NCBI RefSeq assembly: GCF_041260155.1
Contig: NC_091941.1
Span: forward strand, 25,542,247 to 25,606,246
Direction: 5' to 3'
Source of the DNA: Ptychodera flava
Taxonomy: Eukaryota > Hemichordata > Enteropneusta > Ptychoderidae
Length of the DNA stretch: 64,000 nucleotides
The first letter of the stretch is position 1, and every line of letters begins with the position of its first letter. Below are positions 32,016 through 44,147 of this stretch, piece after piece. The notes below the pieces were generated by a model, which had not been told where the DNA came from, did not search any database, and was given only the letters and a program-made list of their open reading frames with translations. The position numbers and the translations under genes were made by a program.

Positions 32016-32230
32016 TGGCAGGATATAGGTTTTCAAGATGTCAACTCCGATCGACGCTGGTGTACATTCATATCAGATGAAAGGAGTGAAACCAAAGCTG
32101 AAAATGCCTACAGACTTGTATGGGGCGAGTGGTCCTGGCCAGTTGACCCCCTCGACTCCGATAACGCATGCCCTGGCACATGGAAATCGTGAATACCCCA
32201 TTCCAAGCACTACATCATCAGTGTCTAAGT
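32016..32230 (+). CDS. FRMD8: FRMD8 exon with start codon
   Basis: Acceptor CATTTCAG ends at 32015, so a 5' non-coding exon must lie upstream. ATG at 32038-32040 is the first in the exon and opens MSTPIDAGVHSYQMKGVKPK. The Pro/Ser/Thr-rich leader is not conserved. Ends in phase 1, donor GTAAGT. Confidence 0.85.
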
Positions 32231-35200
32231 GTAAGTATTGCAGTGCATGTCATTTGGACAGATAGAGTCCAGCGTGCATACATAGTCTGTGTCGGTTTGC
32301 GTTTTCATTAATGGGTGCCGTTCAGAAGGGCACTTTAGTAACCATATAGCCTTCAACTAGGTCAGGCATTGTCAATAAATGAGCGGTAAATCACAAGTTG
32401 CTAGGTTTTGCCAGCCTACAAAGTTTATCGATTGAAAGAGTTTTTCCCAGGGTGCACACAGAAAGCACTCAGACGCTAGAAGTGATCGACGCTGCCGACT
32501 GCTCATTTGCCCAGTAGCAGATAGGACAGACTTTTTGCAGGTGCAACTCCACCAGTAACATAGAGACATGTCAACAGGTATCAGGAATTTTTGTAATTTT
32601 CGTTTATTTGGACAGCTACAGCTCAGTGTTGAGCATTTCCATATTTTGAACAGATTCATTATTGTTAACATAGTAGCAGCTGTTGTTTTATCGTTTTTTT
32701 GTGTACTGTTGTTGTTGCGAAAGTAATCAAGAGACCATTGTGGGAATTCACGCCATACTGTATGTATTTTGGTGAAAATTTTGAACACTTTTTGTTTGGT
32801 GACAAAATGTCAGTCACGTACTATAAAATGTGGTGAGTTTGTGTCTTATGTAGAAATTTATGGTCATTTCAAATTTTCTGGTTGTTAAGATGTGCAAAAG
32901 TTAGACCCAACCATAGGATGAGAGGAAAATTCTTAGTTTTTATCCAAAATAAATTGGAAAGTCCCCCATCCGCATTCCTACATATGGTAGCTTTGTGTGC
33001 TTTTGCATTATTTTCAGAAAATGCCATTTTTAATGCCGGTATAAAAATATATATGTTCACGAGTTTTTGTTTTGTTCTACTCTTGACCTTTGATAACAGA
33101 ACCTGTGATTAATATTGAAACCTACAGCAGTTCGGTACAAATGTTTTAGCCAATTGGTAAATGTAATTTTAAAATGTCCAAATGTAGAGCTAAGTTGTAA
33201 AAATAACTCTGAGCGCATGTATGCGTAGGACTGATAAGAAACTCTATGTGGATGGATTTACCATCAAAATACCGTCATGTAATTGAACAAATACTCCCTT
33301 TGAACTTAAAACCACTTCCTTATTGGGTGTTCTATTGCTGAAATCTGATCGTCCGTGTTTTTTCATGCCCAGGTCTGGAAATGTGCATATTTCTCCGCGA
33401 TGGTACGGGGCACGAGTTCAATGTAGAGGGAGGAAAACGTGCCACGGCTCAGGAACTGTGCACTCTGATGCAGACGAATTTGAATCTACCACCTGTGGCA
33501 TCAGAGTTGTTCTGTATGTGGTTGACCTCTCCATTGTTGAGTAAGTATACATATGTTCCTCTTCTTGTTTTATGTGGATATATTTTCGTGCAGAGTTTGT
33601 CGGTTTCGATGTATGTTTCAAGTGTGATGATAATTTGCATAGAACGATGAGGTGTTATTGTCAAGCGAGATCAATTCACCCGGAACACATATTATATGTA
33701 ATGGTATGTAATACCTGTCGTGATAGGACTGTTTGCTGAGCTCATAGCCAATGAAAACCACAGAAACAGTTTTGAAAATAGTAAAGAGAATGGTGATAAG
33801 TGTTTTAGGGGAAATCCTGTGGAATGACCAAAGTAAGCTGTGTTGTGTAAACACTAAACAGCATTATTTACTAATTGAAAGTACAGTTCAAAAAATTCCC
33901 CTGTAATGCCAAGGTTAATACCTGTTGCAATTTTAAGCTCTGGTAATCTTTTATATCAGAACAGTCAATGTGTTTCTGTTTGATTTGAAAATGATTTACG
34001 TGAATGAGTCAAGGCTGATCAAGACCTCAACTTTTAATCATATCTTTTGCCTAGTTTTGTAACCGAAAGAAAACATGTGGGAACAATACAATTGGGATTG
34101 AAATCTTATTTTTAGAACAATGTCAATTTTGTAATCAGGTGGACATGTAATGTGTGTGTGGGTGTCAGGAACTCTTGAAAGTGGCTGGAAGGTTAAAAAG
34201 CTTACCGAGCTTGTTGACATTTACTCTCTTCACACCCTTTTCACTCCTAATTCCCAGTATTGAAACAGTCCAATTCTACCTTTTAACATTGGCAGTAGGG
34301 TTTTAACGAAATCAAATGTTCTGTGTGCAAGGGTTTAACCGTTAGTCTCAGTCTCAACTTTATTTGTTGTGTAATATTTAAAAATAGCATAAGTCAATCC
34401 TGGTTACTAAGATTTATTTTTTTCTCTTCATGTACTTTGATGATCATGCATGTCTTATCTTTTTTTTCCGTTTTTTCTTTGGCAACAGAACTTCAGTTGA
34501 AACCACACCATGTTCCATACAAACTGTTCAGGCAGTGGCCAGACCTTCTGGACAGATTCACCTCAGCGACAGAGGAACAGAAAAACCGAGGTACCCTGTC
34601 TTTCTATTTCGTGTGTATATTCAAGGTCATACATATAAAAGTGGCCTCTACACTCCCCATATTCACCTTGAGTTGTCGGGTTTTTTTCGTAGAAATGGGA
34701 AATGAGAAATTTTGTTTATTCTACGAAAAAGCATCAAAGGTGAAACTTATCCTCAATGATTGTTTAGGGAAATCTATCAAGGTTTTTTCCCTCAGACAGA
34801 ACATGCCCCAGGGACATATTTTCAGATCTGCAATACTTAACAATTCTAAACTTGTGTGTGTTGTGTAGGCGGACTCAATTTTTTAATTTACTCAAAAATT
34901 AAGTTATAACTGTTTTTTTTTAAAAAAATCAGAAATTCAGTAAGTTTGACTTAGAAATAGTGGCAATTTTGAATTTCAAATCAGTAAATTGGGCAGTGCT
35001 TTTCTCATGGTGACCCCAGAGAAAACAGGTTGAACTAAGTTTCCTTGAGTATTTAATGGTAGCAAAGTTGAAAAATTGGATTTTTAAAATGTTTTTACGT
35101 CAGAGGTGTTAAACTGACAACAACAGGTACAGACTGAAAAGAATCTCTTTAAGGCTTGACTTGATTCACGTCACCCACCCTGCAACATTACAATATCAAT

Positions 35201-38200
35201 AGACCTCTTGCCAGACCAATGTCACACCTACAGACTTTGTCAGCCTGAAAGAAGACCATTATTACGTCTCAGTGACTCATGCCAATCAAACAAGCTACGT
35301 CCACACAGTTCAACTGTGTTTAATTAATTTTGGTCCGAAAACGTAAATCTTTGACGACACCTGTGTTTCATTTGCATGTGAAACAGTTAAATGAGTAATT
35401 ATTAGTCATCCAGTATGAGCGGCCATAGTGAAGTAGCCAAGGTCACAGGTAAACTGGCAAAAGAATAAAAAAGAGCTTTACTTTTTCTGAGTTTGTGAGA
35501 AAAAAGGCAAAGTGACAAGATTATTGCGAAGTATTGCAGTATTCATGGTGTGTTCAAGATCATTGTGAAACTTTTATTTGATTCAACAGTTGTTCACAAA
35601 AATATCCTGAAAATTTTCCATTTTTCGAGGACCTCAGAAATTCCTCAAAAAACACATGTATTCTAAAAATGAAAGGGACAGATAGCTGTGCCATTGCTTT
35701 ATGGTTTCCAATGGTAACTGCCATGCGACCATAATTTAACCTACCTTGAAGAGTTAAAACCTTGCTTTTCTCCCCCTGCACCACAAATTTCCTTCTACTA
35801 GTATTTGGACCAGCAAAATTAGCATATTCAACTAACTGTTTCAATGTGTTAGACTTCCGCCTTTAAAAATAAATGGAAGCTGTGTGTTCCCAGCTGAGAT
35901 CATATACCCCTGACAATTAGCTCTGGGACATATACCGTAGTTCATAAGGTTTCAAGATCACAAATTTCTGGGTCAAGGTTTACAACGGTTCGTCGGTTTG
36001 TATTTCCTGTACCCCATAGTACAGCCGGGTTAATGTTTCTTGGTATACGCACGTCAGTAACTGTGTCATAAGCGAGGAAGACTCGCCCCTTGGTCAAAGG
36101 GTTACCGTACCTACGTTGAGGGTATTAACCACCAGGTCAATAATTTATCCCGGGCGAATTACCCCATTTCCTTAGCTGGGAAAAATTTCATCTTGTAAGA
36201 AAAGCAAGAAAACAGCCCAAAGAGGATACAGTTTATTGGGGAGTGGGAGAATGGGTAATTATTTTTTCTGTAGACTTTGTGAGTCAAAGGAAACTCAGGT
36301 GTGCTCTCAGACACTGACTTTGTCTTGAAATTTCCTGTCTCTTTCCAGACGAACCCATTCTGTGTTACCAAAGAAACGCTTTTTTCCCAAAAGGAAGAGA
36401 AAAACGGGTAAGTCAGAAAAAAAACCCAAAGTATAATCATGCCCAAACTTACACTGTAATTTATACCAGGAATTAATCACCCCCTCAAGTTGGTCTGGTT
36501 GTAAATTGAATACCGAGTTATATACAAGATGTGACTATGCACACAGAGAGTAAAATATGTTGTCATAAACAGTTCCATGGCTGTTTATGCGGTGTTCATG
36601 AGGTCAGATTTTGCTCTCCACTCTGCAGTGAATCACTCAAAAAATAGATAACAAAGCTTTTAGTTATCTGGAACAGCAGAGATTAGGCTACTAAGTCGCA
36701 CATTTTATCTCAAATCCACTTGTACAGTTCTTTACCACATTGCTATCATTTTCACTGGAAGCAGACAGTATACATAATGATGTACTGCAGATTTCCGAAT
36801 TGTATTTTTGAGTGTTAGTTGGCTTTTTCAGCTTGTTGTACCAGTCAGTGGCTCAATGGTATGTGTAATGATTTTATCTGAAAACTGCCATAAAAATCCA
36901 AGGTTTCTCTTAAACTGCTCTGTGGCACACGGCATTGAAGTTGAAATGAAATAGAGAAACCACACTTTAAAAGAATAAACCATGTCAAAACAAACTGTGG
37001 AGGATTGTTCTTTTCAATTACGTCCACCATTAAACAGCCAGCTGATATGGACATGACCTTGGATGTTCTGCTTCAGTACCTTGAAATAGTTTGTTTACTT
37101 GGAAATTGACAATCTTGAGATCTATAGGACGTATACTGTGAACTACGCATTCAGTAAAGTATGTCAATGAACTATAGTGGCTGGCTTCCTTAGTAGCCGG
37201 TATTTCTTTCTCATTCTGTTTGGTGTTTTCTTTGTTTTGTTTATCCGACAGTCCCAAACACCAGTGGGATTATATGACCTTTTGAGTTTGCCTTTGAGCA
37301 CCGTCTGTATTGGAAACATCCTCTAATGCTTTATCTGCTGGGTTAGTGGCCATTCAATGAGCTTTTGTTCAGTTATGTATGGGTACATAGTCAGAAGAAA
37401 CAATCCTTATATAGAGGAAGGCTAGCCAGATTCCTGGATTTCAGTCAGGGAAAAGCCAGACAGCAGTAATTTTTTCTCGCCCATTAAATGCCCACTCAGT
37501 TCTAATCACTGGTAAAATGAAGGTGATTGAACTTGAAGTTGACATGTAAGGATTTGTTAATATCTGTAAATTTCATGAATAAATGAGACCATGTAAGACA
37601 GGGTGGCGCATGGTTTCAAAGATATTCTCTCTGGCTCTTCATAGGAACATACAGGGCATATTTACAATTTTTTTAGTGTTCTGTAAATTGGTGACACTGC
37701 AGATATGTATTCCTTGCATTTATGCAATCAATTGCCACTGGAATGCATGGTCGTTATGGGGCTTCAGAATATATATGCCAGAGTACGTCAGTGCTTCAAA
37801 AATTCTCCCAGGGTAGGGCCGGAGCATATTATGCTTTCCCCTGTCGATGAAATGTCATACTAATTTGGGCCAAAAAGTTTACCTTCTGTGGAATTTTACA
37901 ACTCAATTTTTATATCTACCCCCATCCCATCCCCTCTCACTTTATTTGTACCTTCAGTAACTGTTGAAAAGGAGAAATATTGTAATGGGAATATGCAAAT
38001 TTGAGTTATTATAGAAAGTAGAAATACACAATTGTCATGACCACAGAGACTACCTTCACTAGACTCTAGGCTTGTAGATATTTCAGGCAAACTGGCAACC
38101 AGTAGCCAAAGCTCACATTCTTTTAAATGCAGTGAGACCAAACCAGTGAACCCACATCAGTGGTAAAACTTTCCTTTTAATTTCCAGATTCGGGATCCAA

Positions 38201-41200
38201 GTGTCTTGGATCGATTGTATCATGAAGCCAAGGACAACATTCTAGAAGGCTACTATCCATGCACCTGTGAAGAGTACGATAAGTTGGCCGGATATCTGGC
38301 AAGAATTGATTTAGGACCATTCAATATCAACGTTCACACACCGGCTTTCTTCAGGTAATTTATTGTGTCTTTGTCCTAAGTGAATTTTCGTCACTGATAT
38401 TCTGATAGAGAACTTGTTCTGAAATTTATAGACCGATTTGATTTCCTCTTTTTGTGCAATCCTGGTGTGTGTGGAGGCAAAGCTGCCGGGACCTCCACAC
38501 AATAGAATGAGAATTAGTGAGTTGAGATTTTTGAGCATATGCCCTCTTAATATTATTAACTTAAAGACAGTTTGCTCCTTGAAACTTAGATACTTTAACT
38601 TTTTCTCAGACTTTCCTTAAAAAAACTTGAAACCACTCAAAATCACTCAAAATCAGAGGTATCTGTGCAAGATCTGAAGAAACAAATAACCAAATGTTTA
38701 CTGACATTTGAAATTCAAAATGGCCGCCATGCATCCCTAGGTATTCTATGAGGAAAAATGTAATTTTTGATTTTCAAAAAAACAAGCCAGTGAAAACTTT
38801 CTTTACTTTATAAGCTTCAAAATGATCCCCACAAGTGTTAGACCAAAAATGTTCAGTAAAGTTTGAGAGTCCAAATGTCTGTCCCAGAGGCGCATTTCTA
38901 CCGTAAATCAGATGAGAATTTTCACAATCAACTGACTATTGGAAATAATATCACCATGTAGTATACTAGGATAGTACCTGTATAACAACTTAAACTGTAG
39001 GTTTTAGAGAAATGGAAGATTCAGTTTTTCCGCGTATTGAGGCCTTGTAAGTTGAACACTTTCCAGTAAACATACCAGTGACCCCTTTATAAAGTACACA
39101 GAATACACAGTCTGAAAAATGCAGGGTAAAGTCTTGCCACTTCTCATGCGAAGTACCTACTTAAACACAAAATGCATGTTCTGCAAAACAGATTTGTTAA
39201 TGCTGTTTTCTTCAGGCAAGCCTCCGCTCTCACAAACTCGCTTCAAATCTCTCAAAAAAGTAGTTCTCAGTATTCATGGGCTAATGTTGCACCTGTTCCA
39301 TTGCTTTTATGTTGTCTTTTACTTGGCAAATATTAAAAAACTTTCCAAATAGGCCGTTTGTTTTTCCAGGCTATGGTATTGAGGTCATCACAAACGTCAA
39401 ACTTTTCTATGCTCCGGGACGTTAATTCAATAGGGTCATTAGGGATAGTATTACAGCATACAGATCATTGAATTATGTGATATTTCCCACATCCACCGAC
39501 TGCACAGACGGTTTGTTGCTGTAATGGTTTTCACTTGGTGTCAATAACAGGTTGACCTCAGATTATTACAGCAATTCTTCAAAGCGTTGAAAACCACAGT
39601 TGTGAAAATATGCAGAGACACAACATGGGAGACAAAGAGATTTTTGTCTGAATTTTTTTTTCACCCCTGTCACTCACATCCAAATGCTTTTCTACAAACC
39701 AGGGAAAGGCTGGCAGAGTTTTACCCAGCACACTCCTGCAAGACCTCATGGTCACTGCCAGTGTCATCAAAGACGACAGCAGAGTACAGAATAATAGAAT
39801 ATTACAAGAGATTGAGCGGCAGTGAACGGGATATGGTCTTCAAGAAATTGTTTCTGGAAACCTGCTGGTCATTTCCTTTCTACGGGTGAGTTCAAAGTTC
39901 ATCCATGCTTCATGGCGTGTTCTTGTCTGTTTTTGCGAAAAAAAATGGCAAGATACACAATACATTTGGATCATACCATCTCTGAAACACACGTTATACC
40001 ACAAGCAGAGTGGACTTGTGTGGTTTTATTGGAAGAGAAATAGAGTTCCATAAATTGTGGGGAAACCAACATCCGCACCCCCAGATTCTTGCAATAGCTT
40101 GCAAAATTTTAGTCACATGCCCAATGAAGTTGTAGCAAGTAAAACCTTACCATCAGTATGTCTAGTTTGCTTTCACATACAGCAATTTAGTTCCAGTCAA
40201 TATTGTAACTGCAGTGATGTACTTTTTTATTTGAAATTTGTTGATACAGTGTTTTCTCCAGATGGGTGACAAGTCATGTACAGTACTTGTGATTATTCGA
40301 AGGGTGAATTCCTGTGATCACTATCATGTGTCCTGGAGAAAACACTGCAACAATGATATCTGTAGGAAAATGTGTCAAAATTTTAAATAGATGAACTCGG
40401 TTATGGTATATATCTTTGAAGTAATTTAGAACCAGGAAGAGATTTAATTTGGATCCATAATGACGTATTTGTTTTCTTTCATGAAATTTTTGCAGGAGTG
40501 TATTTTTCAACGGTCAAATTGAGAAACCGGTGCAGGGTAGGTCGGTCCGGGACAACCACGACAGACCTGTTTACGTTGCCATCAATAGAGAGGGTGTCTT
40601 CATCACAGATATCGGCAAATGTGTAAGTATCGAGAAGCCTCATCAGTTTCAGTCAGGGTTTATCCGTTCATTATCAATACCTTTTCAGAATTTCTTGCAA
40701 CAAATGGAAAAGTTTGCAAGATTTTTAAGTGAATTCTAACATCTGAGAGTTTCTCATATTGTAACTACATGTATATCCTTTGCAAATATCCCCGGAAACA
40801 ACTTTGACCATTTATTGTTCACAAAACGTATCAGTCATGCTTGTCAACAATGTGTTCAGTCATGTACGGCCGATATTTCACTTTGACCATCCTTCTTCCT
40901 AGGTCGCACCCTTACACACTCCTAGACCATGATAAATTTTTTGTTGTCAGTTGATACGATGTATCAAATGCACGCTGGAGAGACATTTTACCCAGTTGGG
41001 TGCATTTGTCATTGGAGATGAGTATTTCAATGTGCACCACAATCCCCCAATACAATATCAAGTAGCAAGGAATTATCTGTCTCCAGAGGGCCCAGTTCAC
41101 CAAAAAAATAGAGGTGATCAAACTACTGAATTGTGTTTTGTGCCATTCTGCTTTTTTATCCACCAGGATTTACTGCTGTCATTGAGTTTTGATGATTTGT

Positions 41201-44147
41201 CCTGGGAGTACACTGAGCCCGCCAAGACTTCACAGAAGGCCACGTCTTGCCTTCCGTGTCTCTGGTTACAGTTCGACTCGGAGGAGAGCGGACAGAATGT
41301 CAGCAAACTCCTTCAAGTGTTCTCTAAACAGGTAAGGGGAACTTTCCTCGTTCATCTCTTTCTTTCTTTGCTTCAGGTTACCGGGAAATTAATAGTAATA
41401 CTGTAAAGAGTTGAAAAGTCACTTTGCATATTCTGGGTCACTTGATCCATGACTTGAGAAAAGTCAGCAGGGCAATAAAATCCAGTGGTCTGTTAACCCT
41501 TTGCGCGCCCAAGTCAATTTCTGTCACATATACAAAATATACCCCAGTAAATTTTTTCAGATTTTTGCCAAAATTTTGATAAAAAGCTCTAGCAAAGGAA
41601 AAGTTATGTTCCTTTGGTCCAAAATTATGAGACAAATCAAAGAAAAATTCATAAATTTGCATAATGTTGTACTGAAATTTTGGTTGGAAAAAATTACAGC
41701 TCTCAAAGGGTTAAAGACTTCGTAGTATCTGTGTTCAAGAAATTAGAATGGTGACTCAAAAGGTTATGTCGACGTGAATGTTGATAATAGACAAACTGTA
41801 GATACTCGTGTCAATTTTTTGAAACAAAATTGACAAGGGTGGTGATTTATACTGTGAAGGGTGGTAATTTATACTGTGAAAAAGAGATGTTTACTGAGAG
41901 TAACACCCAGAGCTATGGCGGTTTCGTGAATGTGTTTGCAAGTTGATGTGTAATACAGTGTGTTTTTCATCCAATAAGAAACAAGCATTAATACACCTCA
42001 CAAAGCTATGCTTTACAAAATGCTGAGTTGGCATGAGATGTTGCTGTTTACAAGAATATATTATTTTAAATAGGTGCTTATCGCAAGTAGGAGAGCACTG
42101 GCAAGTTAAATCTTTTATGAGTATATTGTTTCAAAGAAAGGCTGAAGGTTATTTTCAGAGAGCAATAGGTGTTCATTAAAGTTTAATAGGCTAGAATCGT
42201 CCTTTGGCCAACAGCTTTAATAAAAAGTGAAAGGATTTAACTGACCTCATGCAATAAAATTGTTGCCATTATGGAACTGCTGATAAGAGTGCAATGTCCC
42301 CTCCCATCCTATCCCAGGGACCAGTATTTCGCAACAATGGCCCCATTTCGTTATTACACTAGAACTGCAAAAATTTCACAAAGAAAAATTTCCAAGTCAA
42401 TAAAGGTGTGGCGACAGAGGGATAACTGATGTCACACAGAGGAAGACTCATGATGATATTTGAAAACTTCTCAGGGAGGTTGCTTAATTGTTTTGATAAA
42501 ACATACATGATCCAGATTAGCGGCTTCACTGTCGGAGGACGGTGAAGTTGAGACTTTACTCCTCGGGGAAGTGGGTTATGGGTACCTCATCCTGTAAATG
42601 GGCTGGCACCCGTTGGATGATGGACTAAAATAAAAAAAAAAACAAAAAAAACATACATCATCCATAAGGCAGATAGTGAATCTTCAATCTTTTCTTTAGT
42701 TGCCATATTATGTGTTACTAGATTCGGCGAGGGCATTTCTATGAAATCCTGTCAGAAATAGATTGGCATGCCATTTTGTTTTTTCATCTATGAGTTAGGC
42801 AATGTTGATCAGGGCTTTAGTGATGTTTGGGTACAAAATTAGGCATTAGTTACGTTCAAAACCATGCCAATTTTTGCCATCAAACAATTTCGGTTTTTTT
42901 GTCATACACTCATGTCAGTGGACAGGCTCTTACTTGCAGCACCAACTGCACTTTCTGGTCAAAAAATGTTTATCTTTGAAGATTCCCAGATCTCTTTCAT
43001 TTAAAATGAGATTAAAAGGTCTCTGACGTTGTTCCCATCGTGTTTTTTTTCTCCATAGGCAGTAATGATGAACGCCATGATAGAGGCATGTGTTGAAGAA
43101 TTAAACAAAGCAGATCCAGACAGACAGGGTACAGACAACATGACTCAGACGGATGGCGGCGGTGATACCGTAGATGCAGGCAAGTCAATCGGATCAAATA
43201 ATCAATGTCCCAGTGATAAGTTTAACCAATCACTGCAAGGCTGGACTCGGTGATTGGTTTCCTGTGCAATGCAGTGCACCATATGCCATGTCACCTCAGT
43301 TGGTGTTCTTCGAATGCAAAATTTAAGATTTCTTCTTGTATTCCAAACTAAGAGCTTGAGGCTAGACAGCAGATAAAACTTGATTTTGAAATGGCTATAC
43401 AGATTGGTTGAATGTGTGCAATGAATTGTAGTGTATTGTGACACTTTTTGCGTTGGTATGTTATGCAGCTCTGCTTTCATACCAGCTGTCAAAAATATGA
43501 AACTTTTCTCATGACTGTGTGTGTTCTGTTCCACAGCTATTGACATGCCACTTCGCATACCCAGTGAAAAATCCCGACTTGAACGGCTGTCGCTGGCAAC
43601 TGTCTCTGACACAGGTACGTGACAATCTGTCTTTTTTGTAAGTGTATAGGGATGGGTGTGGATGGGGAACAGCGAGAATATCCATATAAATGAGCTACAG
43701 TTATGTGTACGTGTTTGGGTAAGTGAGTAGGGGACAATAAGAATGTCTGTGTATGTGAGCCTCAGTTGTGTACTTATGTGAACGTGTGTATGACCATTTC
43801 GTCTTCAGCTCCTGCGTCTGAGACATGACCCATTTCTCTGGAATACGCCCATGCTGCTACTGTTCACCCAGTTTGTGATAATTTAAATTGGCATGAATTG
43901 CCCCTGACAAAAGGAAATTGCTGTCTGGATGCACACAATCCTGATTGTGATACGCTGACCCCTTGTGAACCCTGGCGTGATTCAGGGGTCAAAAGGTCAA
44001 ATCAATTATGTCCTACTGGCAGTGAAAGTATCAAATTTGTCTAATGTACACTTTTCTTCCCTAGGTGTGGTGATCCAAAAGCCCAACAAGAGACCACTGT
44101 CCCTGACAAACTTCTTCAGAAGACAGGACAGCACAAAGGGAACATGA
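32038..44147 (+). CDS. FRMD8: FERM domain-containing protein 8
   Basis: Eleven coding exons give 481 residues; human FRMD8 is 464. Coding segments: 32038-32230, 33373-33540, 34489-34590, 36349-36407, 38188-38354, 39703-39885, 40496-40622, 41167-41331, 43059-43179, 43537-43614, 44065-44147. All phases agree. The first exon encodes a non-conserved leader. Residues about 65-390 form the FERM domain, with LFCMWLTSPLLKLQLKPHHV and FRQWPDLLDRFTSA matching human LWLVSPLLEVQLKPKHQ and GRQWPELLLRFTSA. The C-terminus ends with KRPLSLTNFFRRQ, like human KRTTSFFSRQ. In mammals FRMD8 binds iRhoms and stabilises the iRhom/ADAM17 sheddase complex; it has also been linked to Wnt/LRP6 signalling. These roles are from the family. 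The intron after 43179 starts with GC instead of GT. Confidence 0.95.
33373..33540 (+). CDS. FRMD8: FRMD8 exon, FERM F1 lobe
   Basis: Encodes MCIFLRDGTGHEFNVEGG, ATAQELCTLMQ and FCMWLTSPLL, the ubiquitin-like F1 lobe. Acceptor CCCAG, donor GTAAGT. Confidence 0.94.
34489..34590 (+). CDS. FRMD8: FRMD8 exon, most conserved block
   Basis: Encodes LQLKPHHVPYKLFRQWPDLL followed by DRFTSATEEQKNR, the strongest match to human FRMD8. Acceptor GCAACAG. The donor GTACCC is weaker than usual but the phase fits. Confidence 0.94.
36349..36407 (+). CDS. FRMD8: FRMD8 short exon, 59 nt
   Basis: Encodes DEPILCYQRNAFFPKGREKR, equivalent to human DEPFLQFRRNVFFPKRRELQ. Acceptor TTTCCAG, donor GTAAGT. Confidence 0.94.
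38188..38354 (+). CDS. FRMD8: FRMD8 exon, FERM F2 lobe
   Basis: Contains LDRLYHEAKDNILEGYYPC and YLARIDLGPFN, matching human LRLLYEEAKGNVLAARYPC and VQLGPYQ. Acceptor TTTCCAG, ends in phase 2. Confidence 0.94.
38610..38905 (-). repeat. Dispersed intronic repeat, copy 3 (FRMD8 intron)
   Basis: Reverse-oriented: its right end, TTTGAGAGTCCAAATGTCTG then TCCCAGAGGCGCATTTCTAC, is the complement of the start of the 22190 copy. It also includes TTTGAAATTCAAAATGG, shared with the others. A further partial plus-oriented copy may exist at 34950-35060. Confidence 0.78.
39703..39885 (+). CDS. FRMD8: FRMD8 exon, F2/F3 boundary
   Basis: Contains ERLAEFYPAHSCK and ends CWSFPFYG, corresponding to human EKLDSFLPAHLCK and CHELPFYG. 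Acceptor AACCAG, donor GTGAGT, phase 2 at the end. Confidence 0.93.
40247..40347. mobile_element. MITE-like element with CAGTGTTTTCTCCAG ends, copy 2
   Basis: 101 bp bounded by CAGTGTTTTCTCCAG and CTGGAGAAAACACTG, the same termini as 23227-23415 but with a different interior. In FRMD8 intron 39886-40495. Confidence 0.65.
40496..40622 (+). CDS. FRMD8: FRMD8 exon, FERM F3 lobe
   Basis: Encodes SVFFNGQIEKPVQG and VYVAINREGVFITD, matching human AFFHGEVDKPAQG and VSVAISLEGVHVID. Acceptor TTGCAG, donor GTAAGT. Confidence 0.94.
41167..41331 (+). CDS. FRMD8: FRMD8 exon, end of FERM domain
   Basis: 55 codons. Contains LSFDDLSWEYTEP, LWLQFDSEESG and NVSKLLQVFSKQ, matching human RFQELSWDHTSP, LWLEFDGDSEG and VNKLLKIYSKQ. 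Confidence 0.94.
41497..41710. mobile_element. Short piggyBac-like MITE
   Basis: 214 bp flanked by TTAA at 41493-41496 and 41711-41714. The termini CCCTTTG and CAAAGGG are inverted. Interior is AT-rich and non-coding. In FRMD8 intron 41332-43058. Confidence 0.65.
42515..42652 (+). mobile_element. Possible truncated SINE-like sequence
   Basis: A GC-richer block (GGAGGACGGTGAAGTTGAG, GGCTGGCACCCGTTGGATGA) ends in an A-rich tail at 42630-42652. A tail of this kind suggests a retroposed sequence. No tRNA or 5S head was recognised. Confidence 0.3.
43059..43179 (+). CDS. FRMD8: FRMD8 exon with GC donor
   Basis: Encodes AVMMNAMIEACVEELNKADP followed by a polar Asp/Gly-rich linker. Phase requires the exon to end at 43179, where the intron begins GCAAGT. 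Confidence 0.85.
43537..43614 (+). CDS. FRMD8: FRMD8 exon, 78 nt
   Basis: Encodes PLRIPSEKSRLERLSLATVS, equivalent to the basic human region before the C-terminus. Acceptor CCACAG, donor GTACGT. Confidence 0.85.
44065..44147 (+). CDS. FRMD8: FRMD8 terminal coding exon
   Basis: 26 codons plus TGA. Contains KPNKRPLSLTNFFRRQD, similar to the human C-terminal KRTTSFFSRQLS. Acceptor CCCTAG. Confidence 0.9.

Noticed and set aside
32372..32788. 138-codon minus-strand ORF in FRMD8 intron
   Set aside because: Composition is that of translated AT-rich intron, with no homology and no nearby splice or promoter evidence.
34323..34868. 181-codon plus-strand ORF overlapping an FRMD8 exon
   Set aside because: It runs through intron sequence; only 34489-34590 is exon, in the frame fixed by conserved FRMD8 residues.
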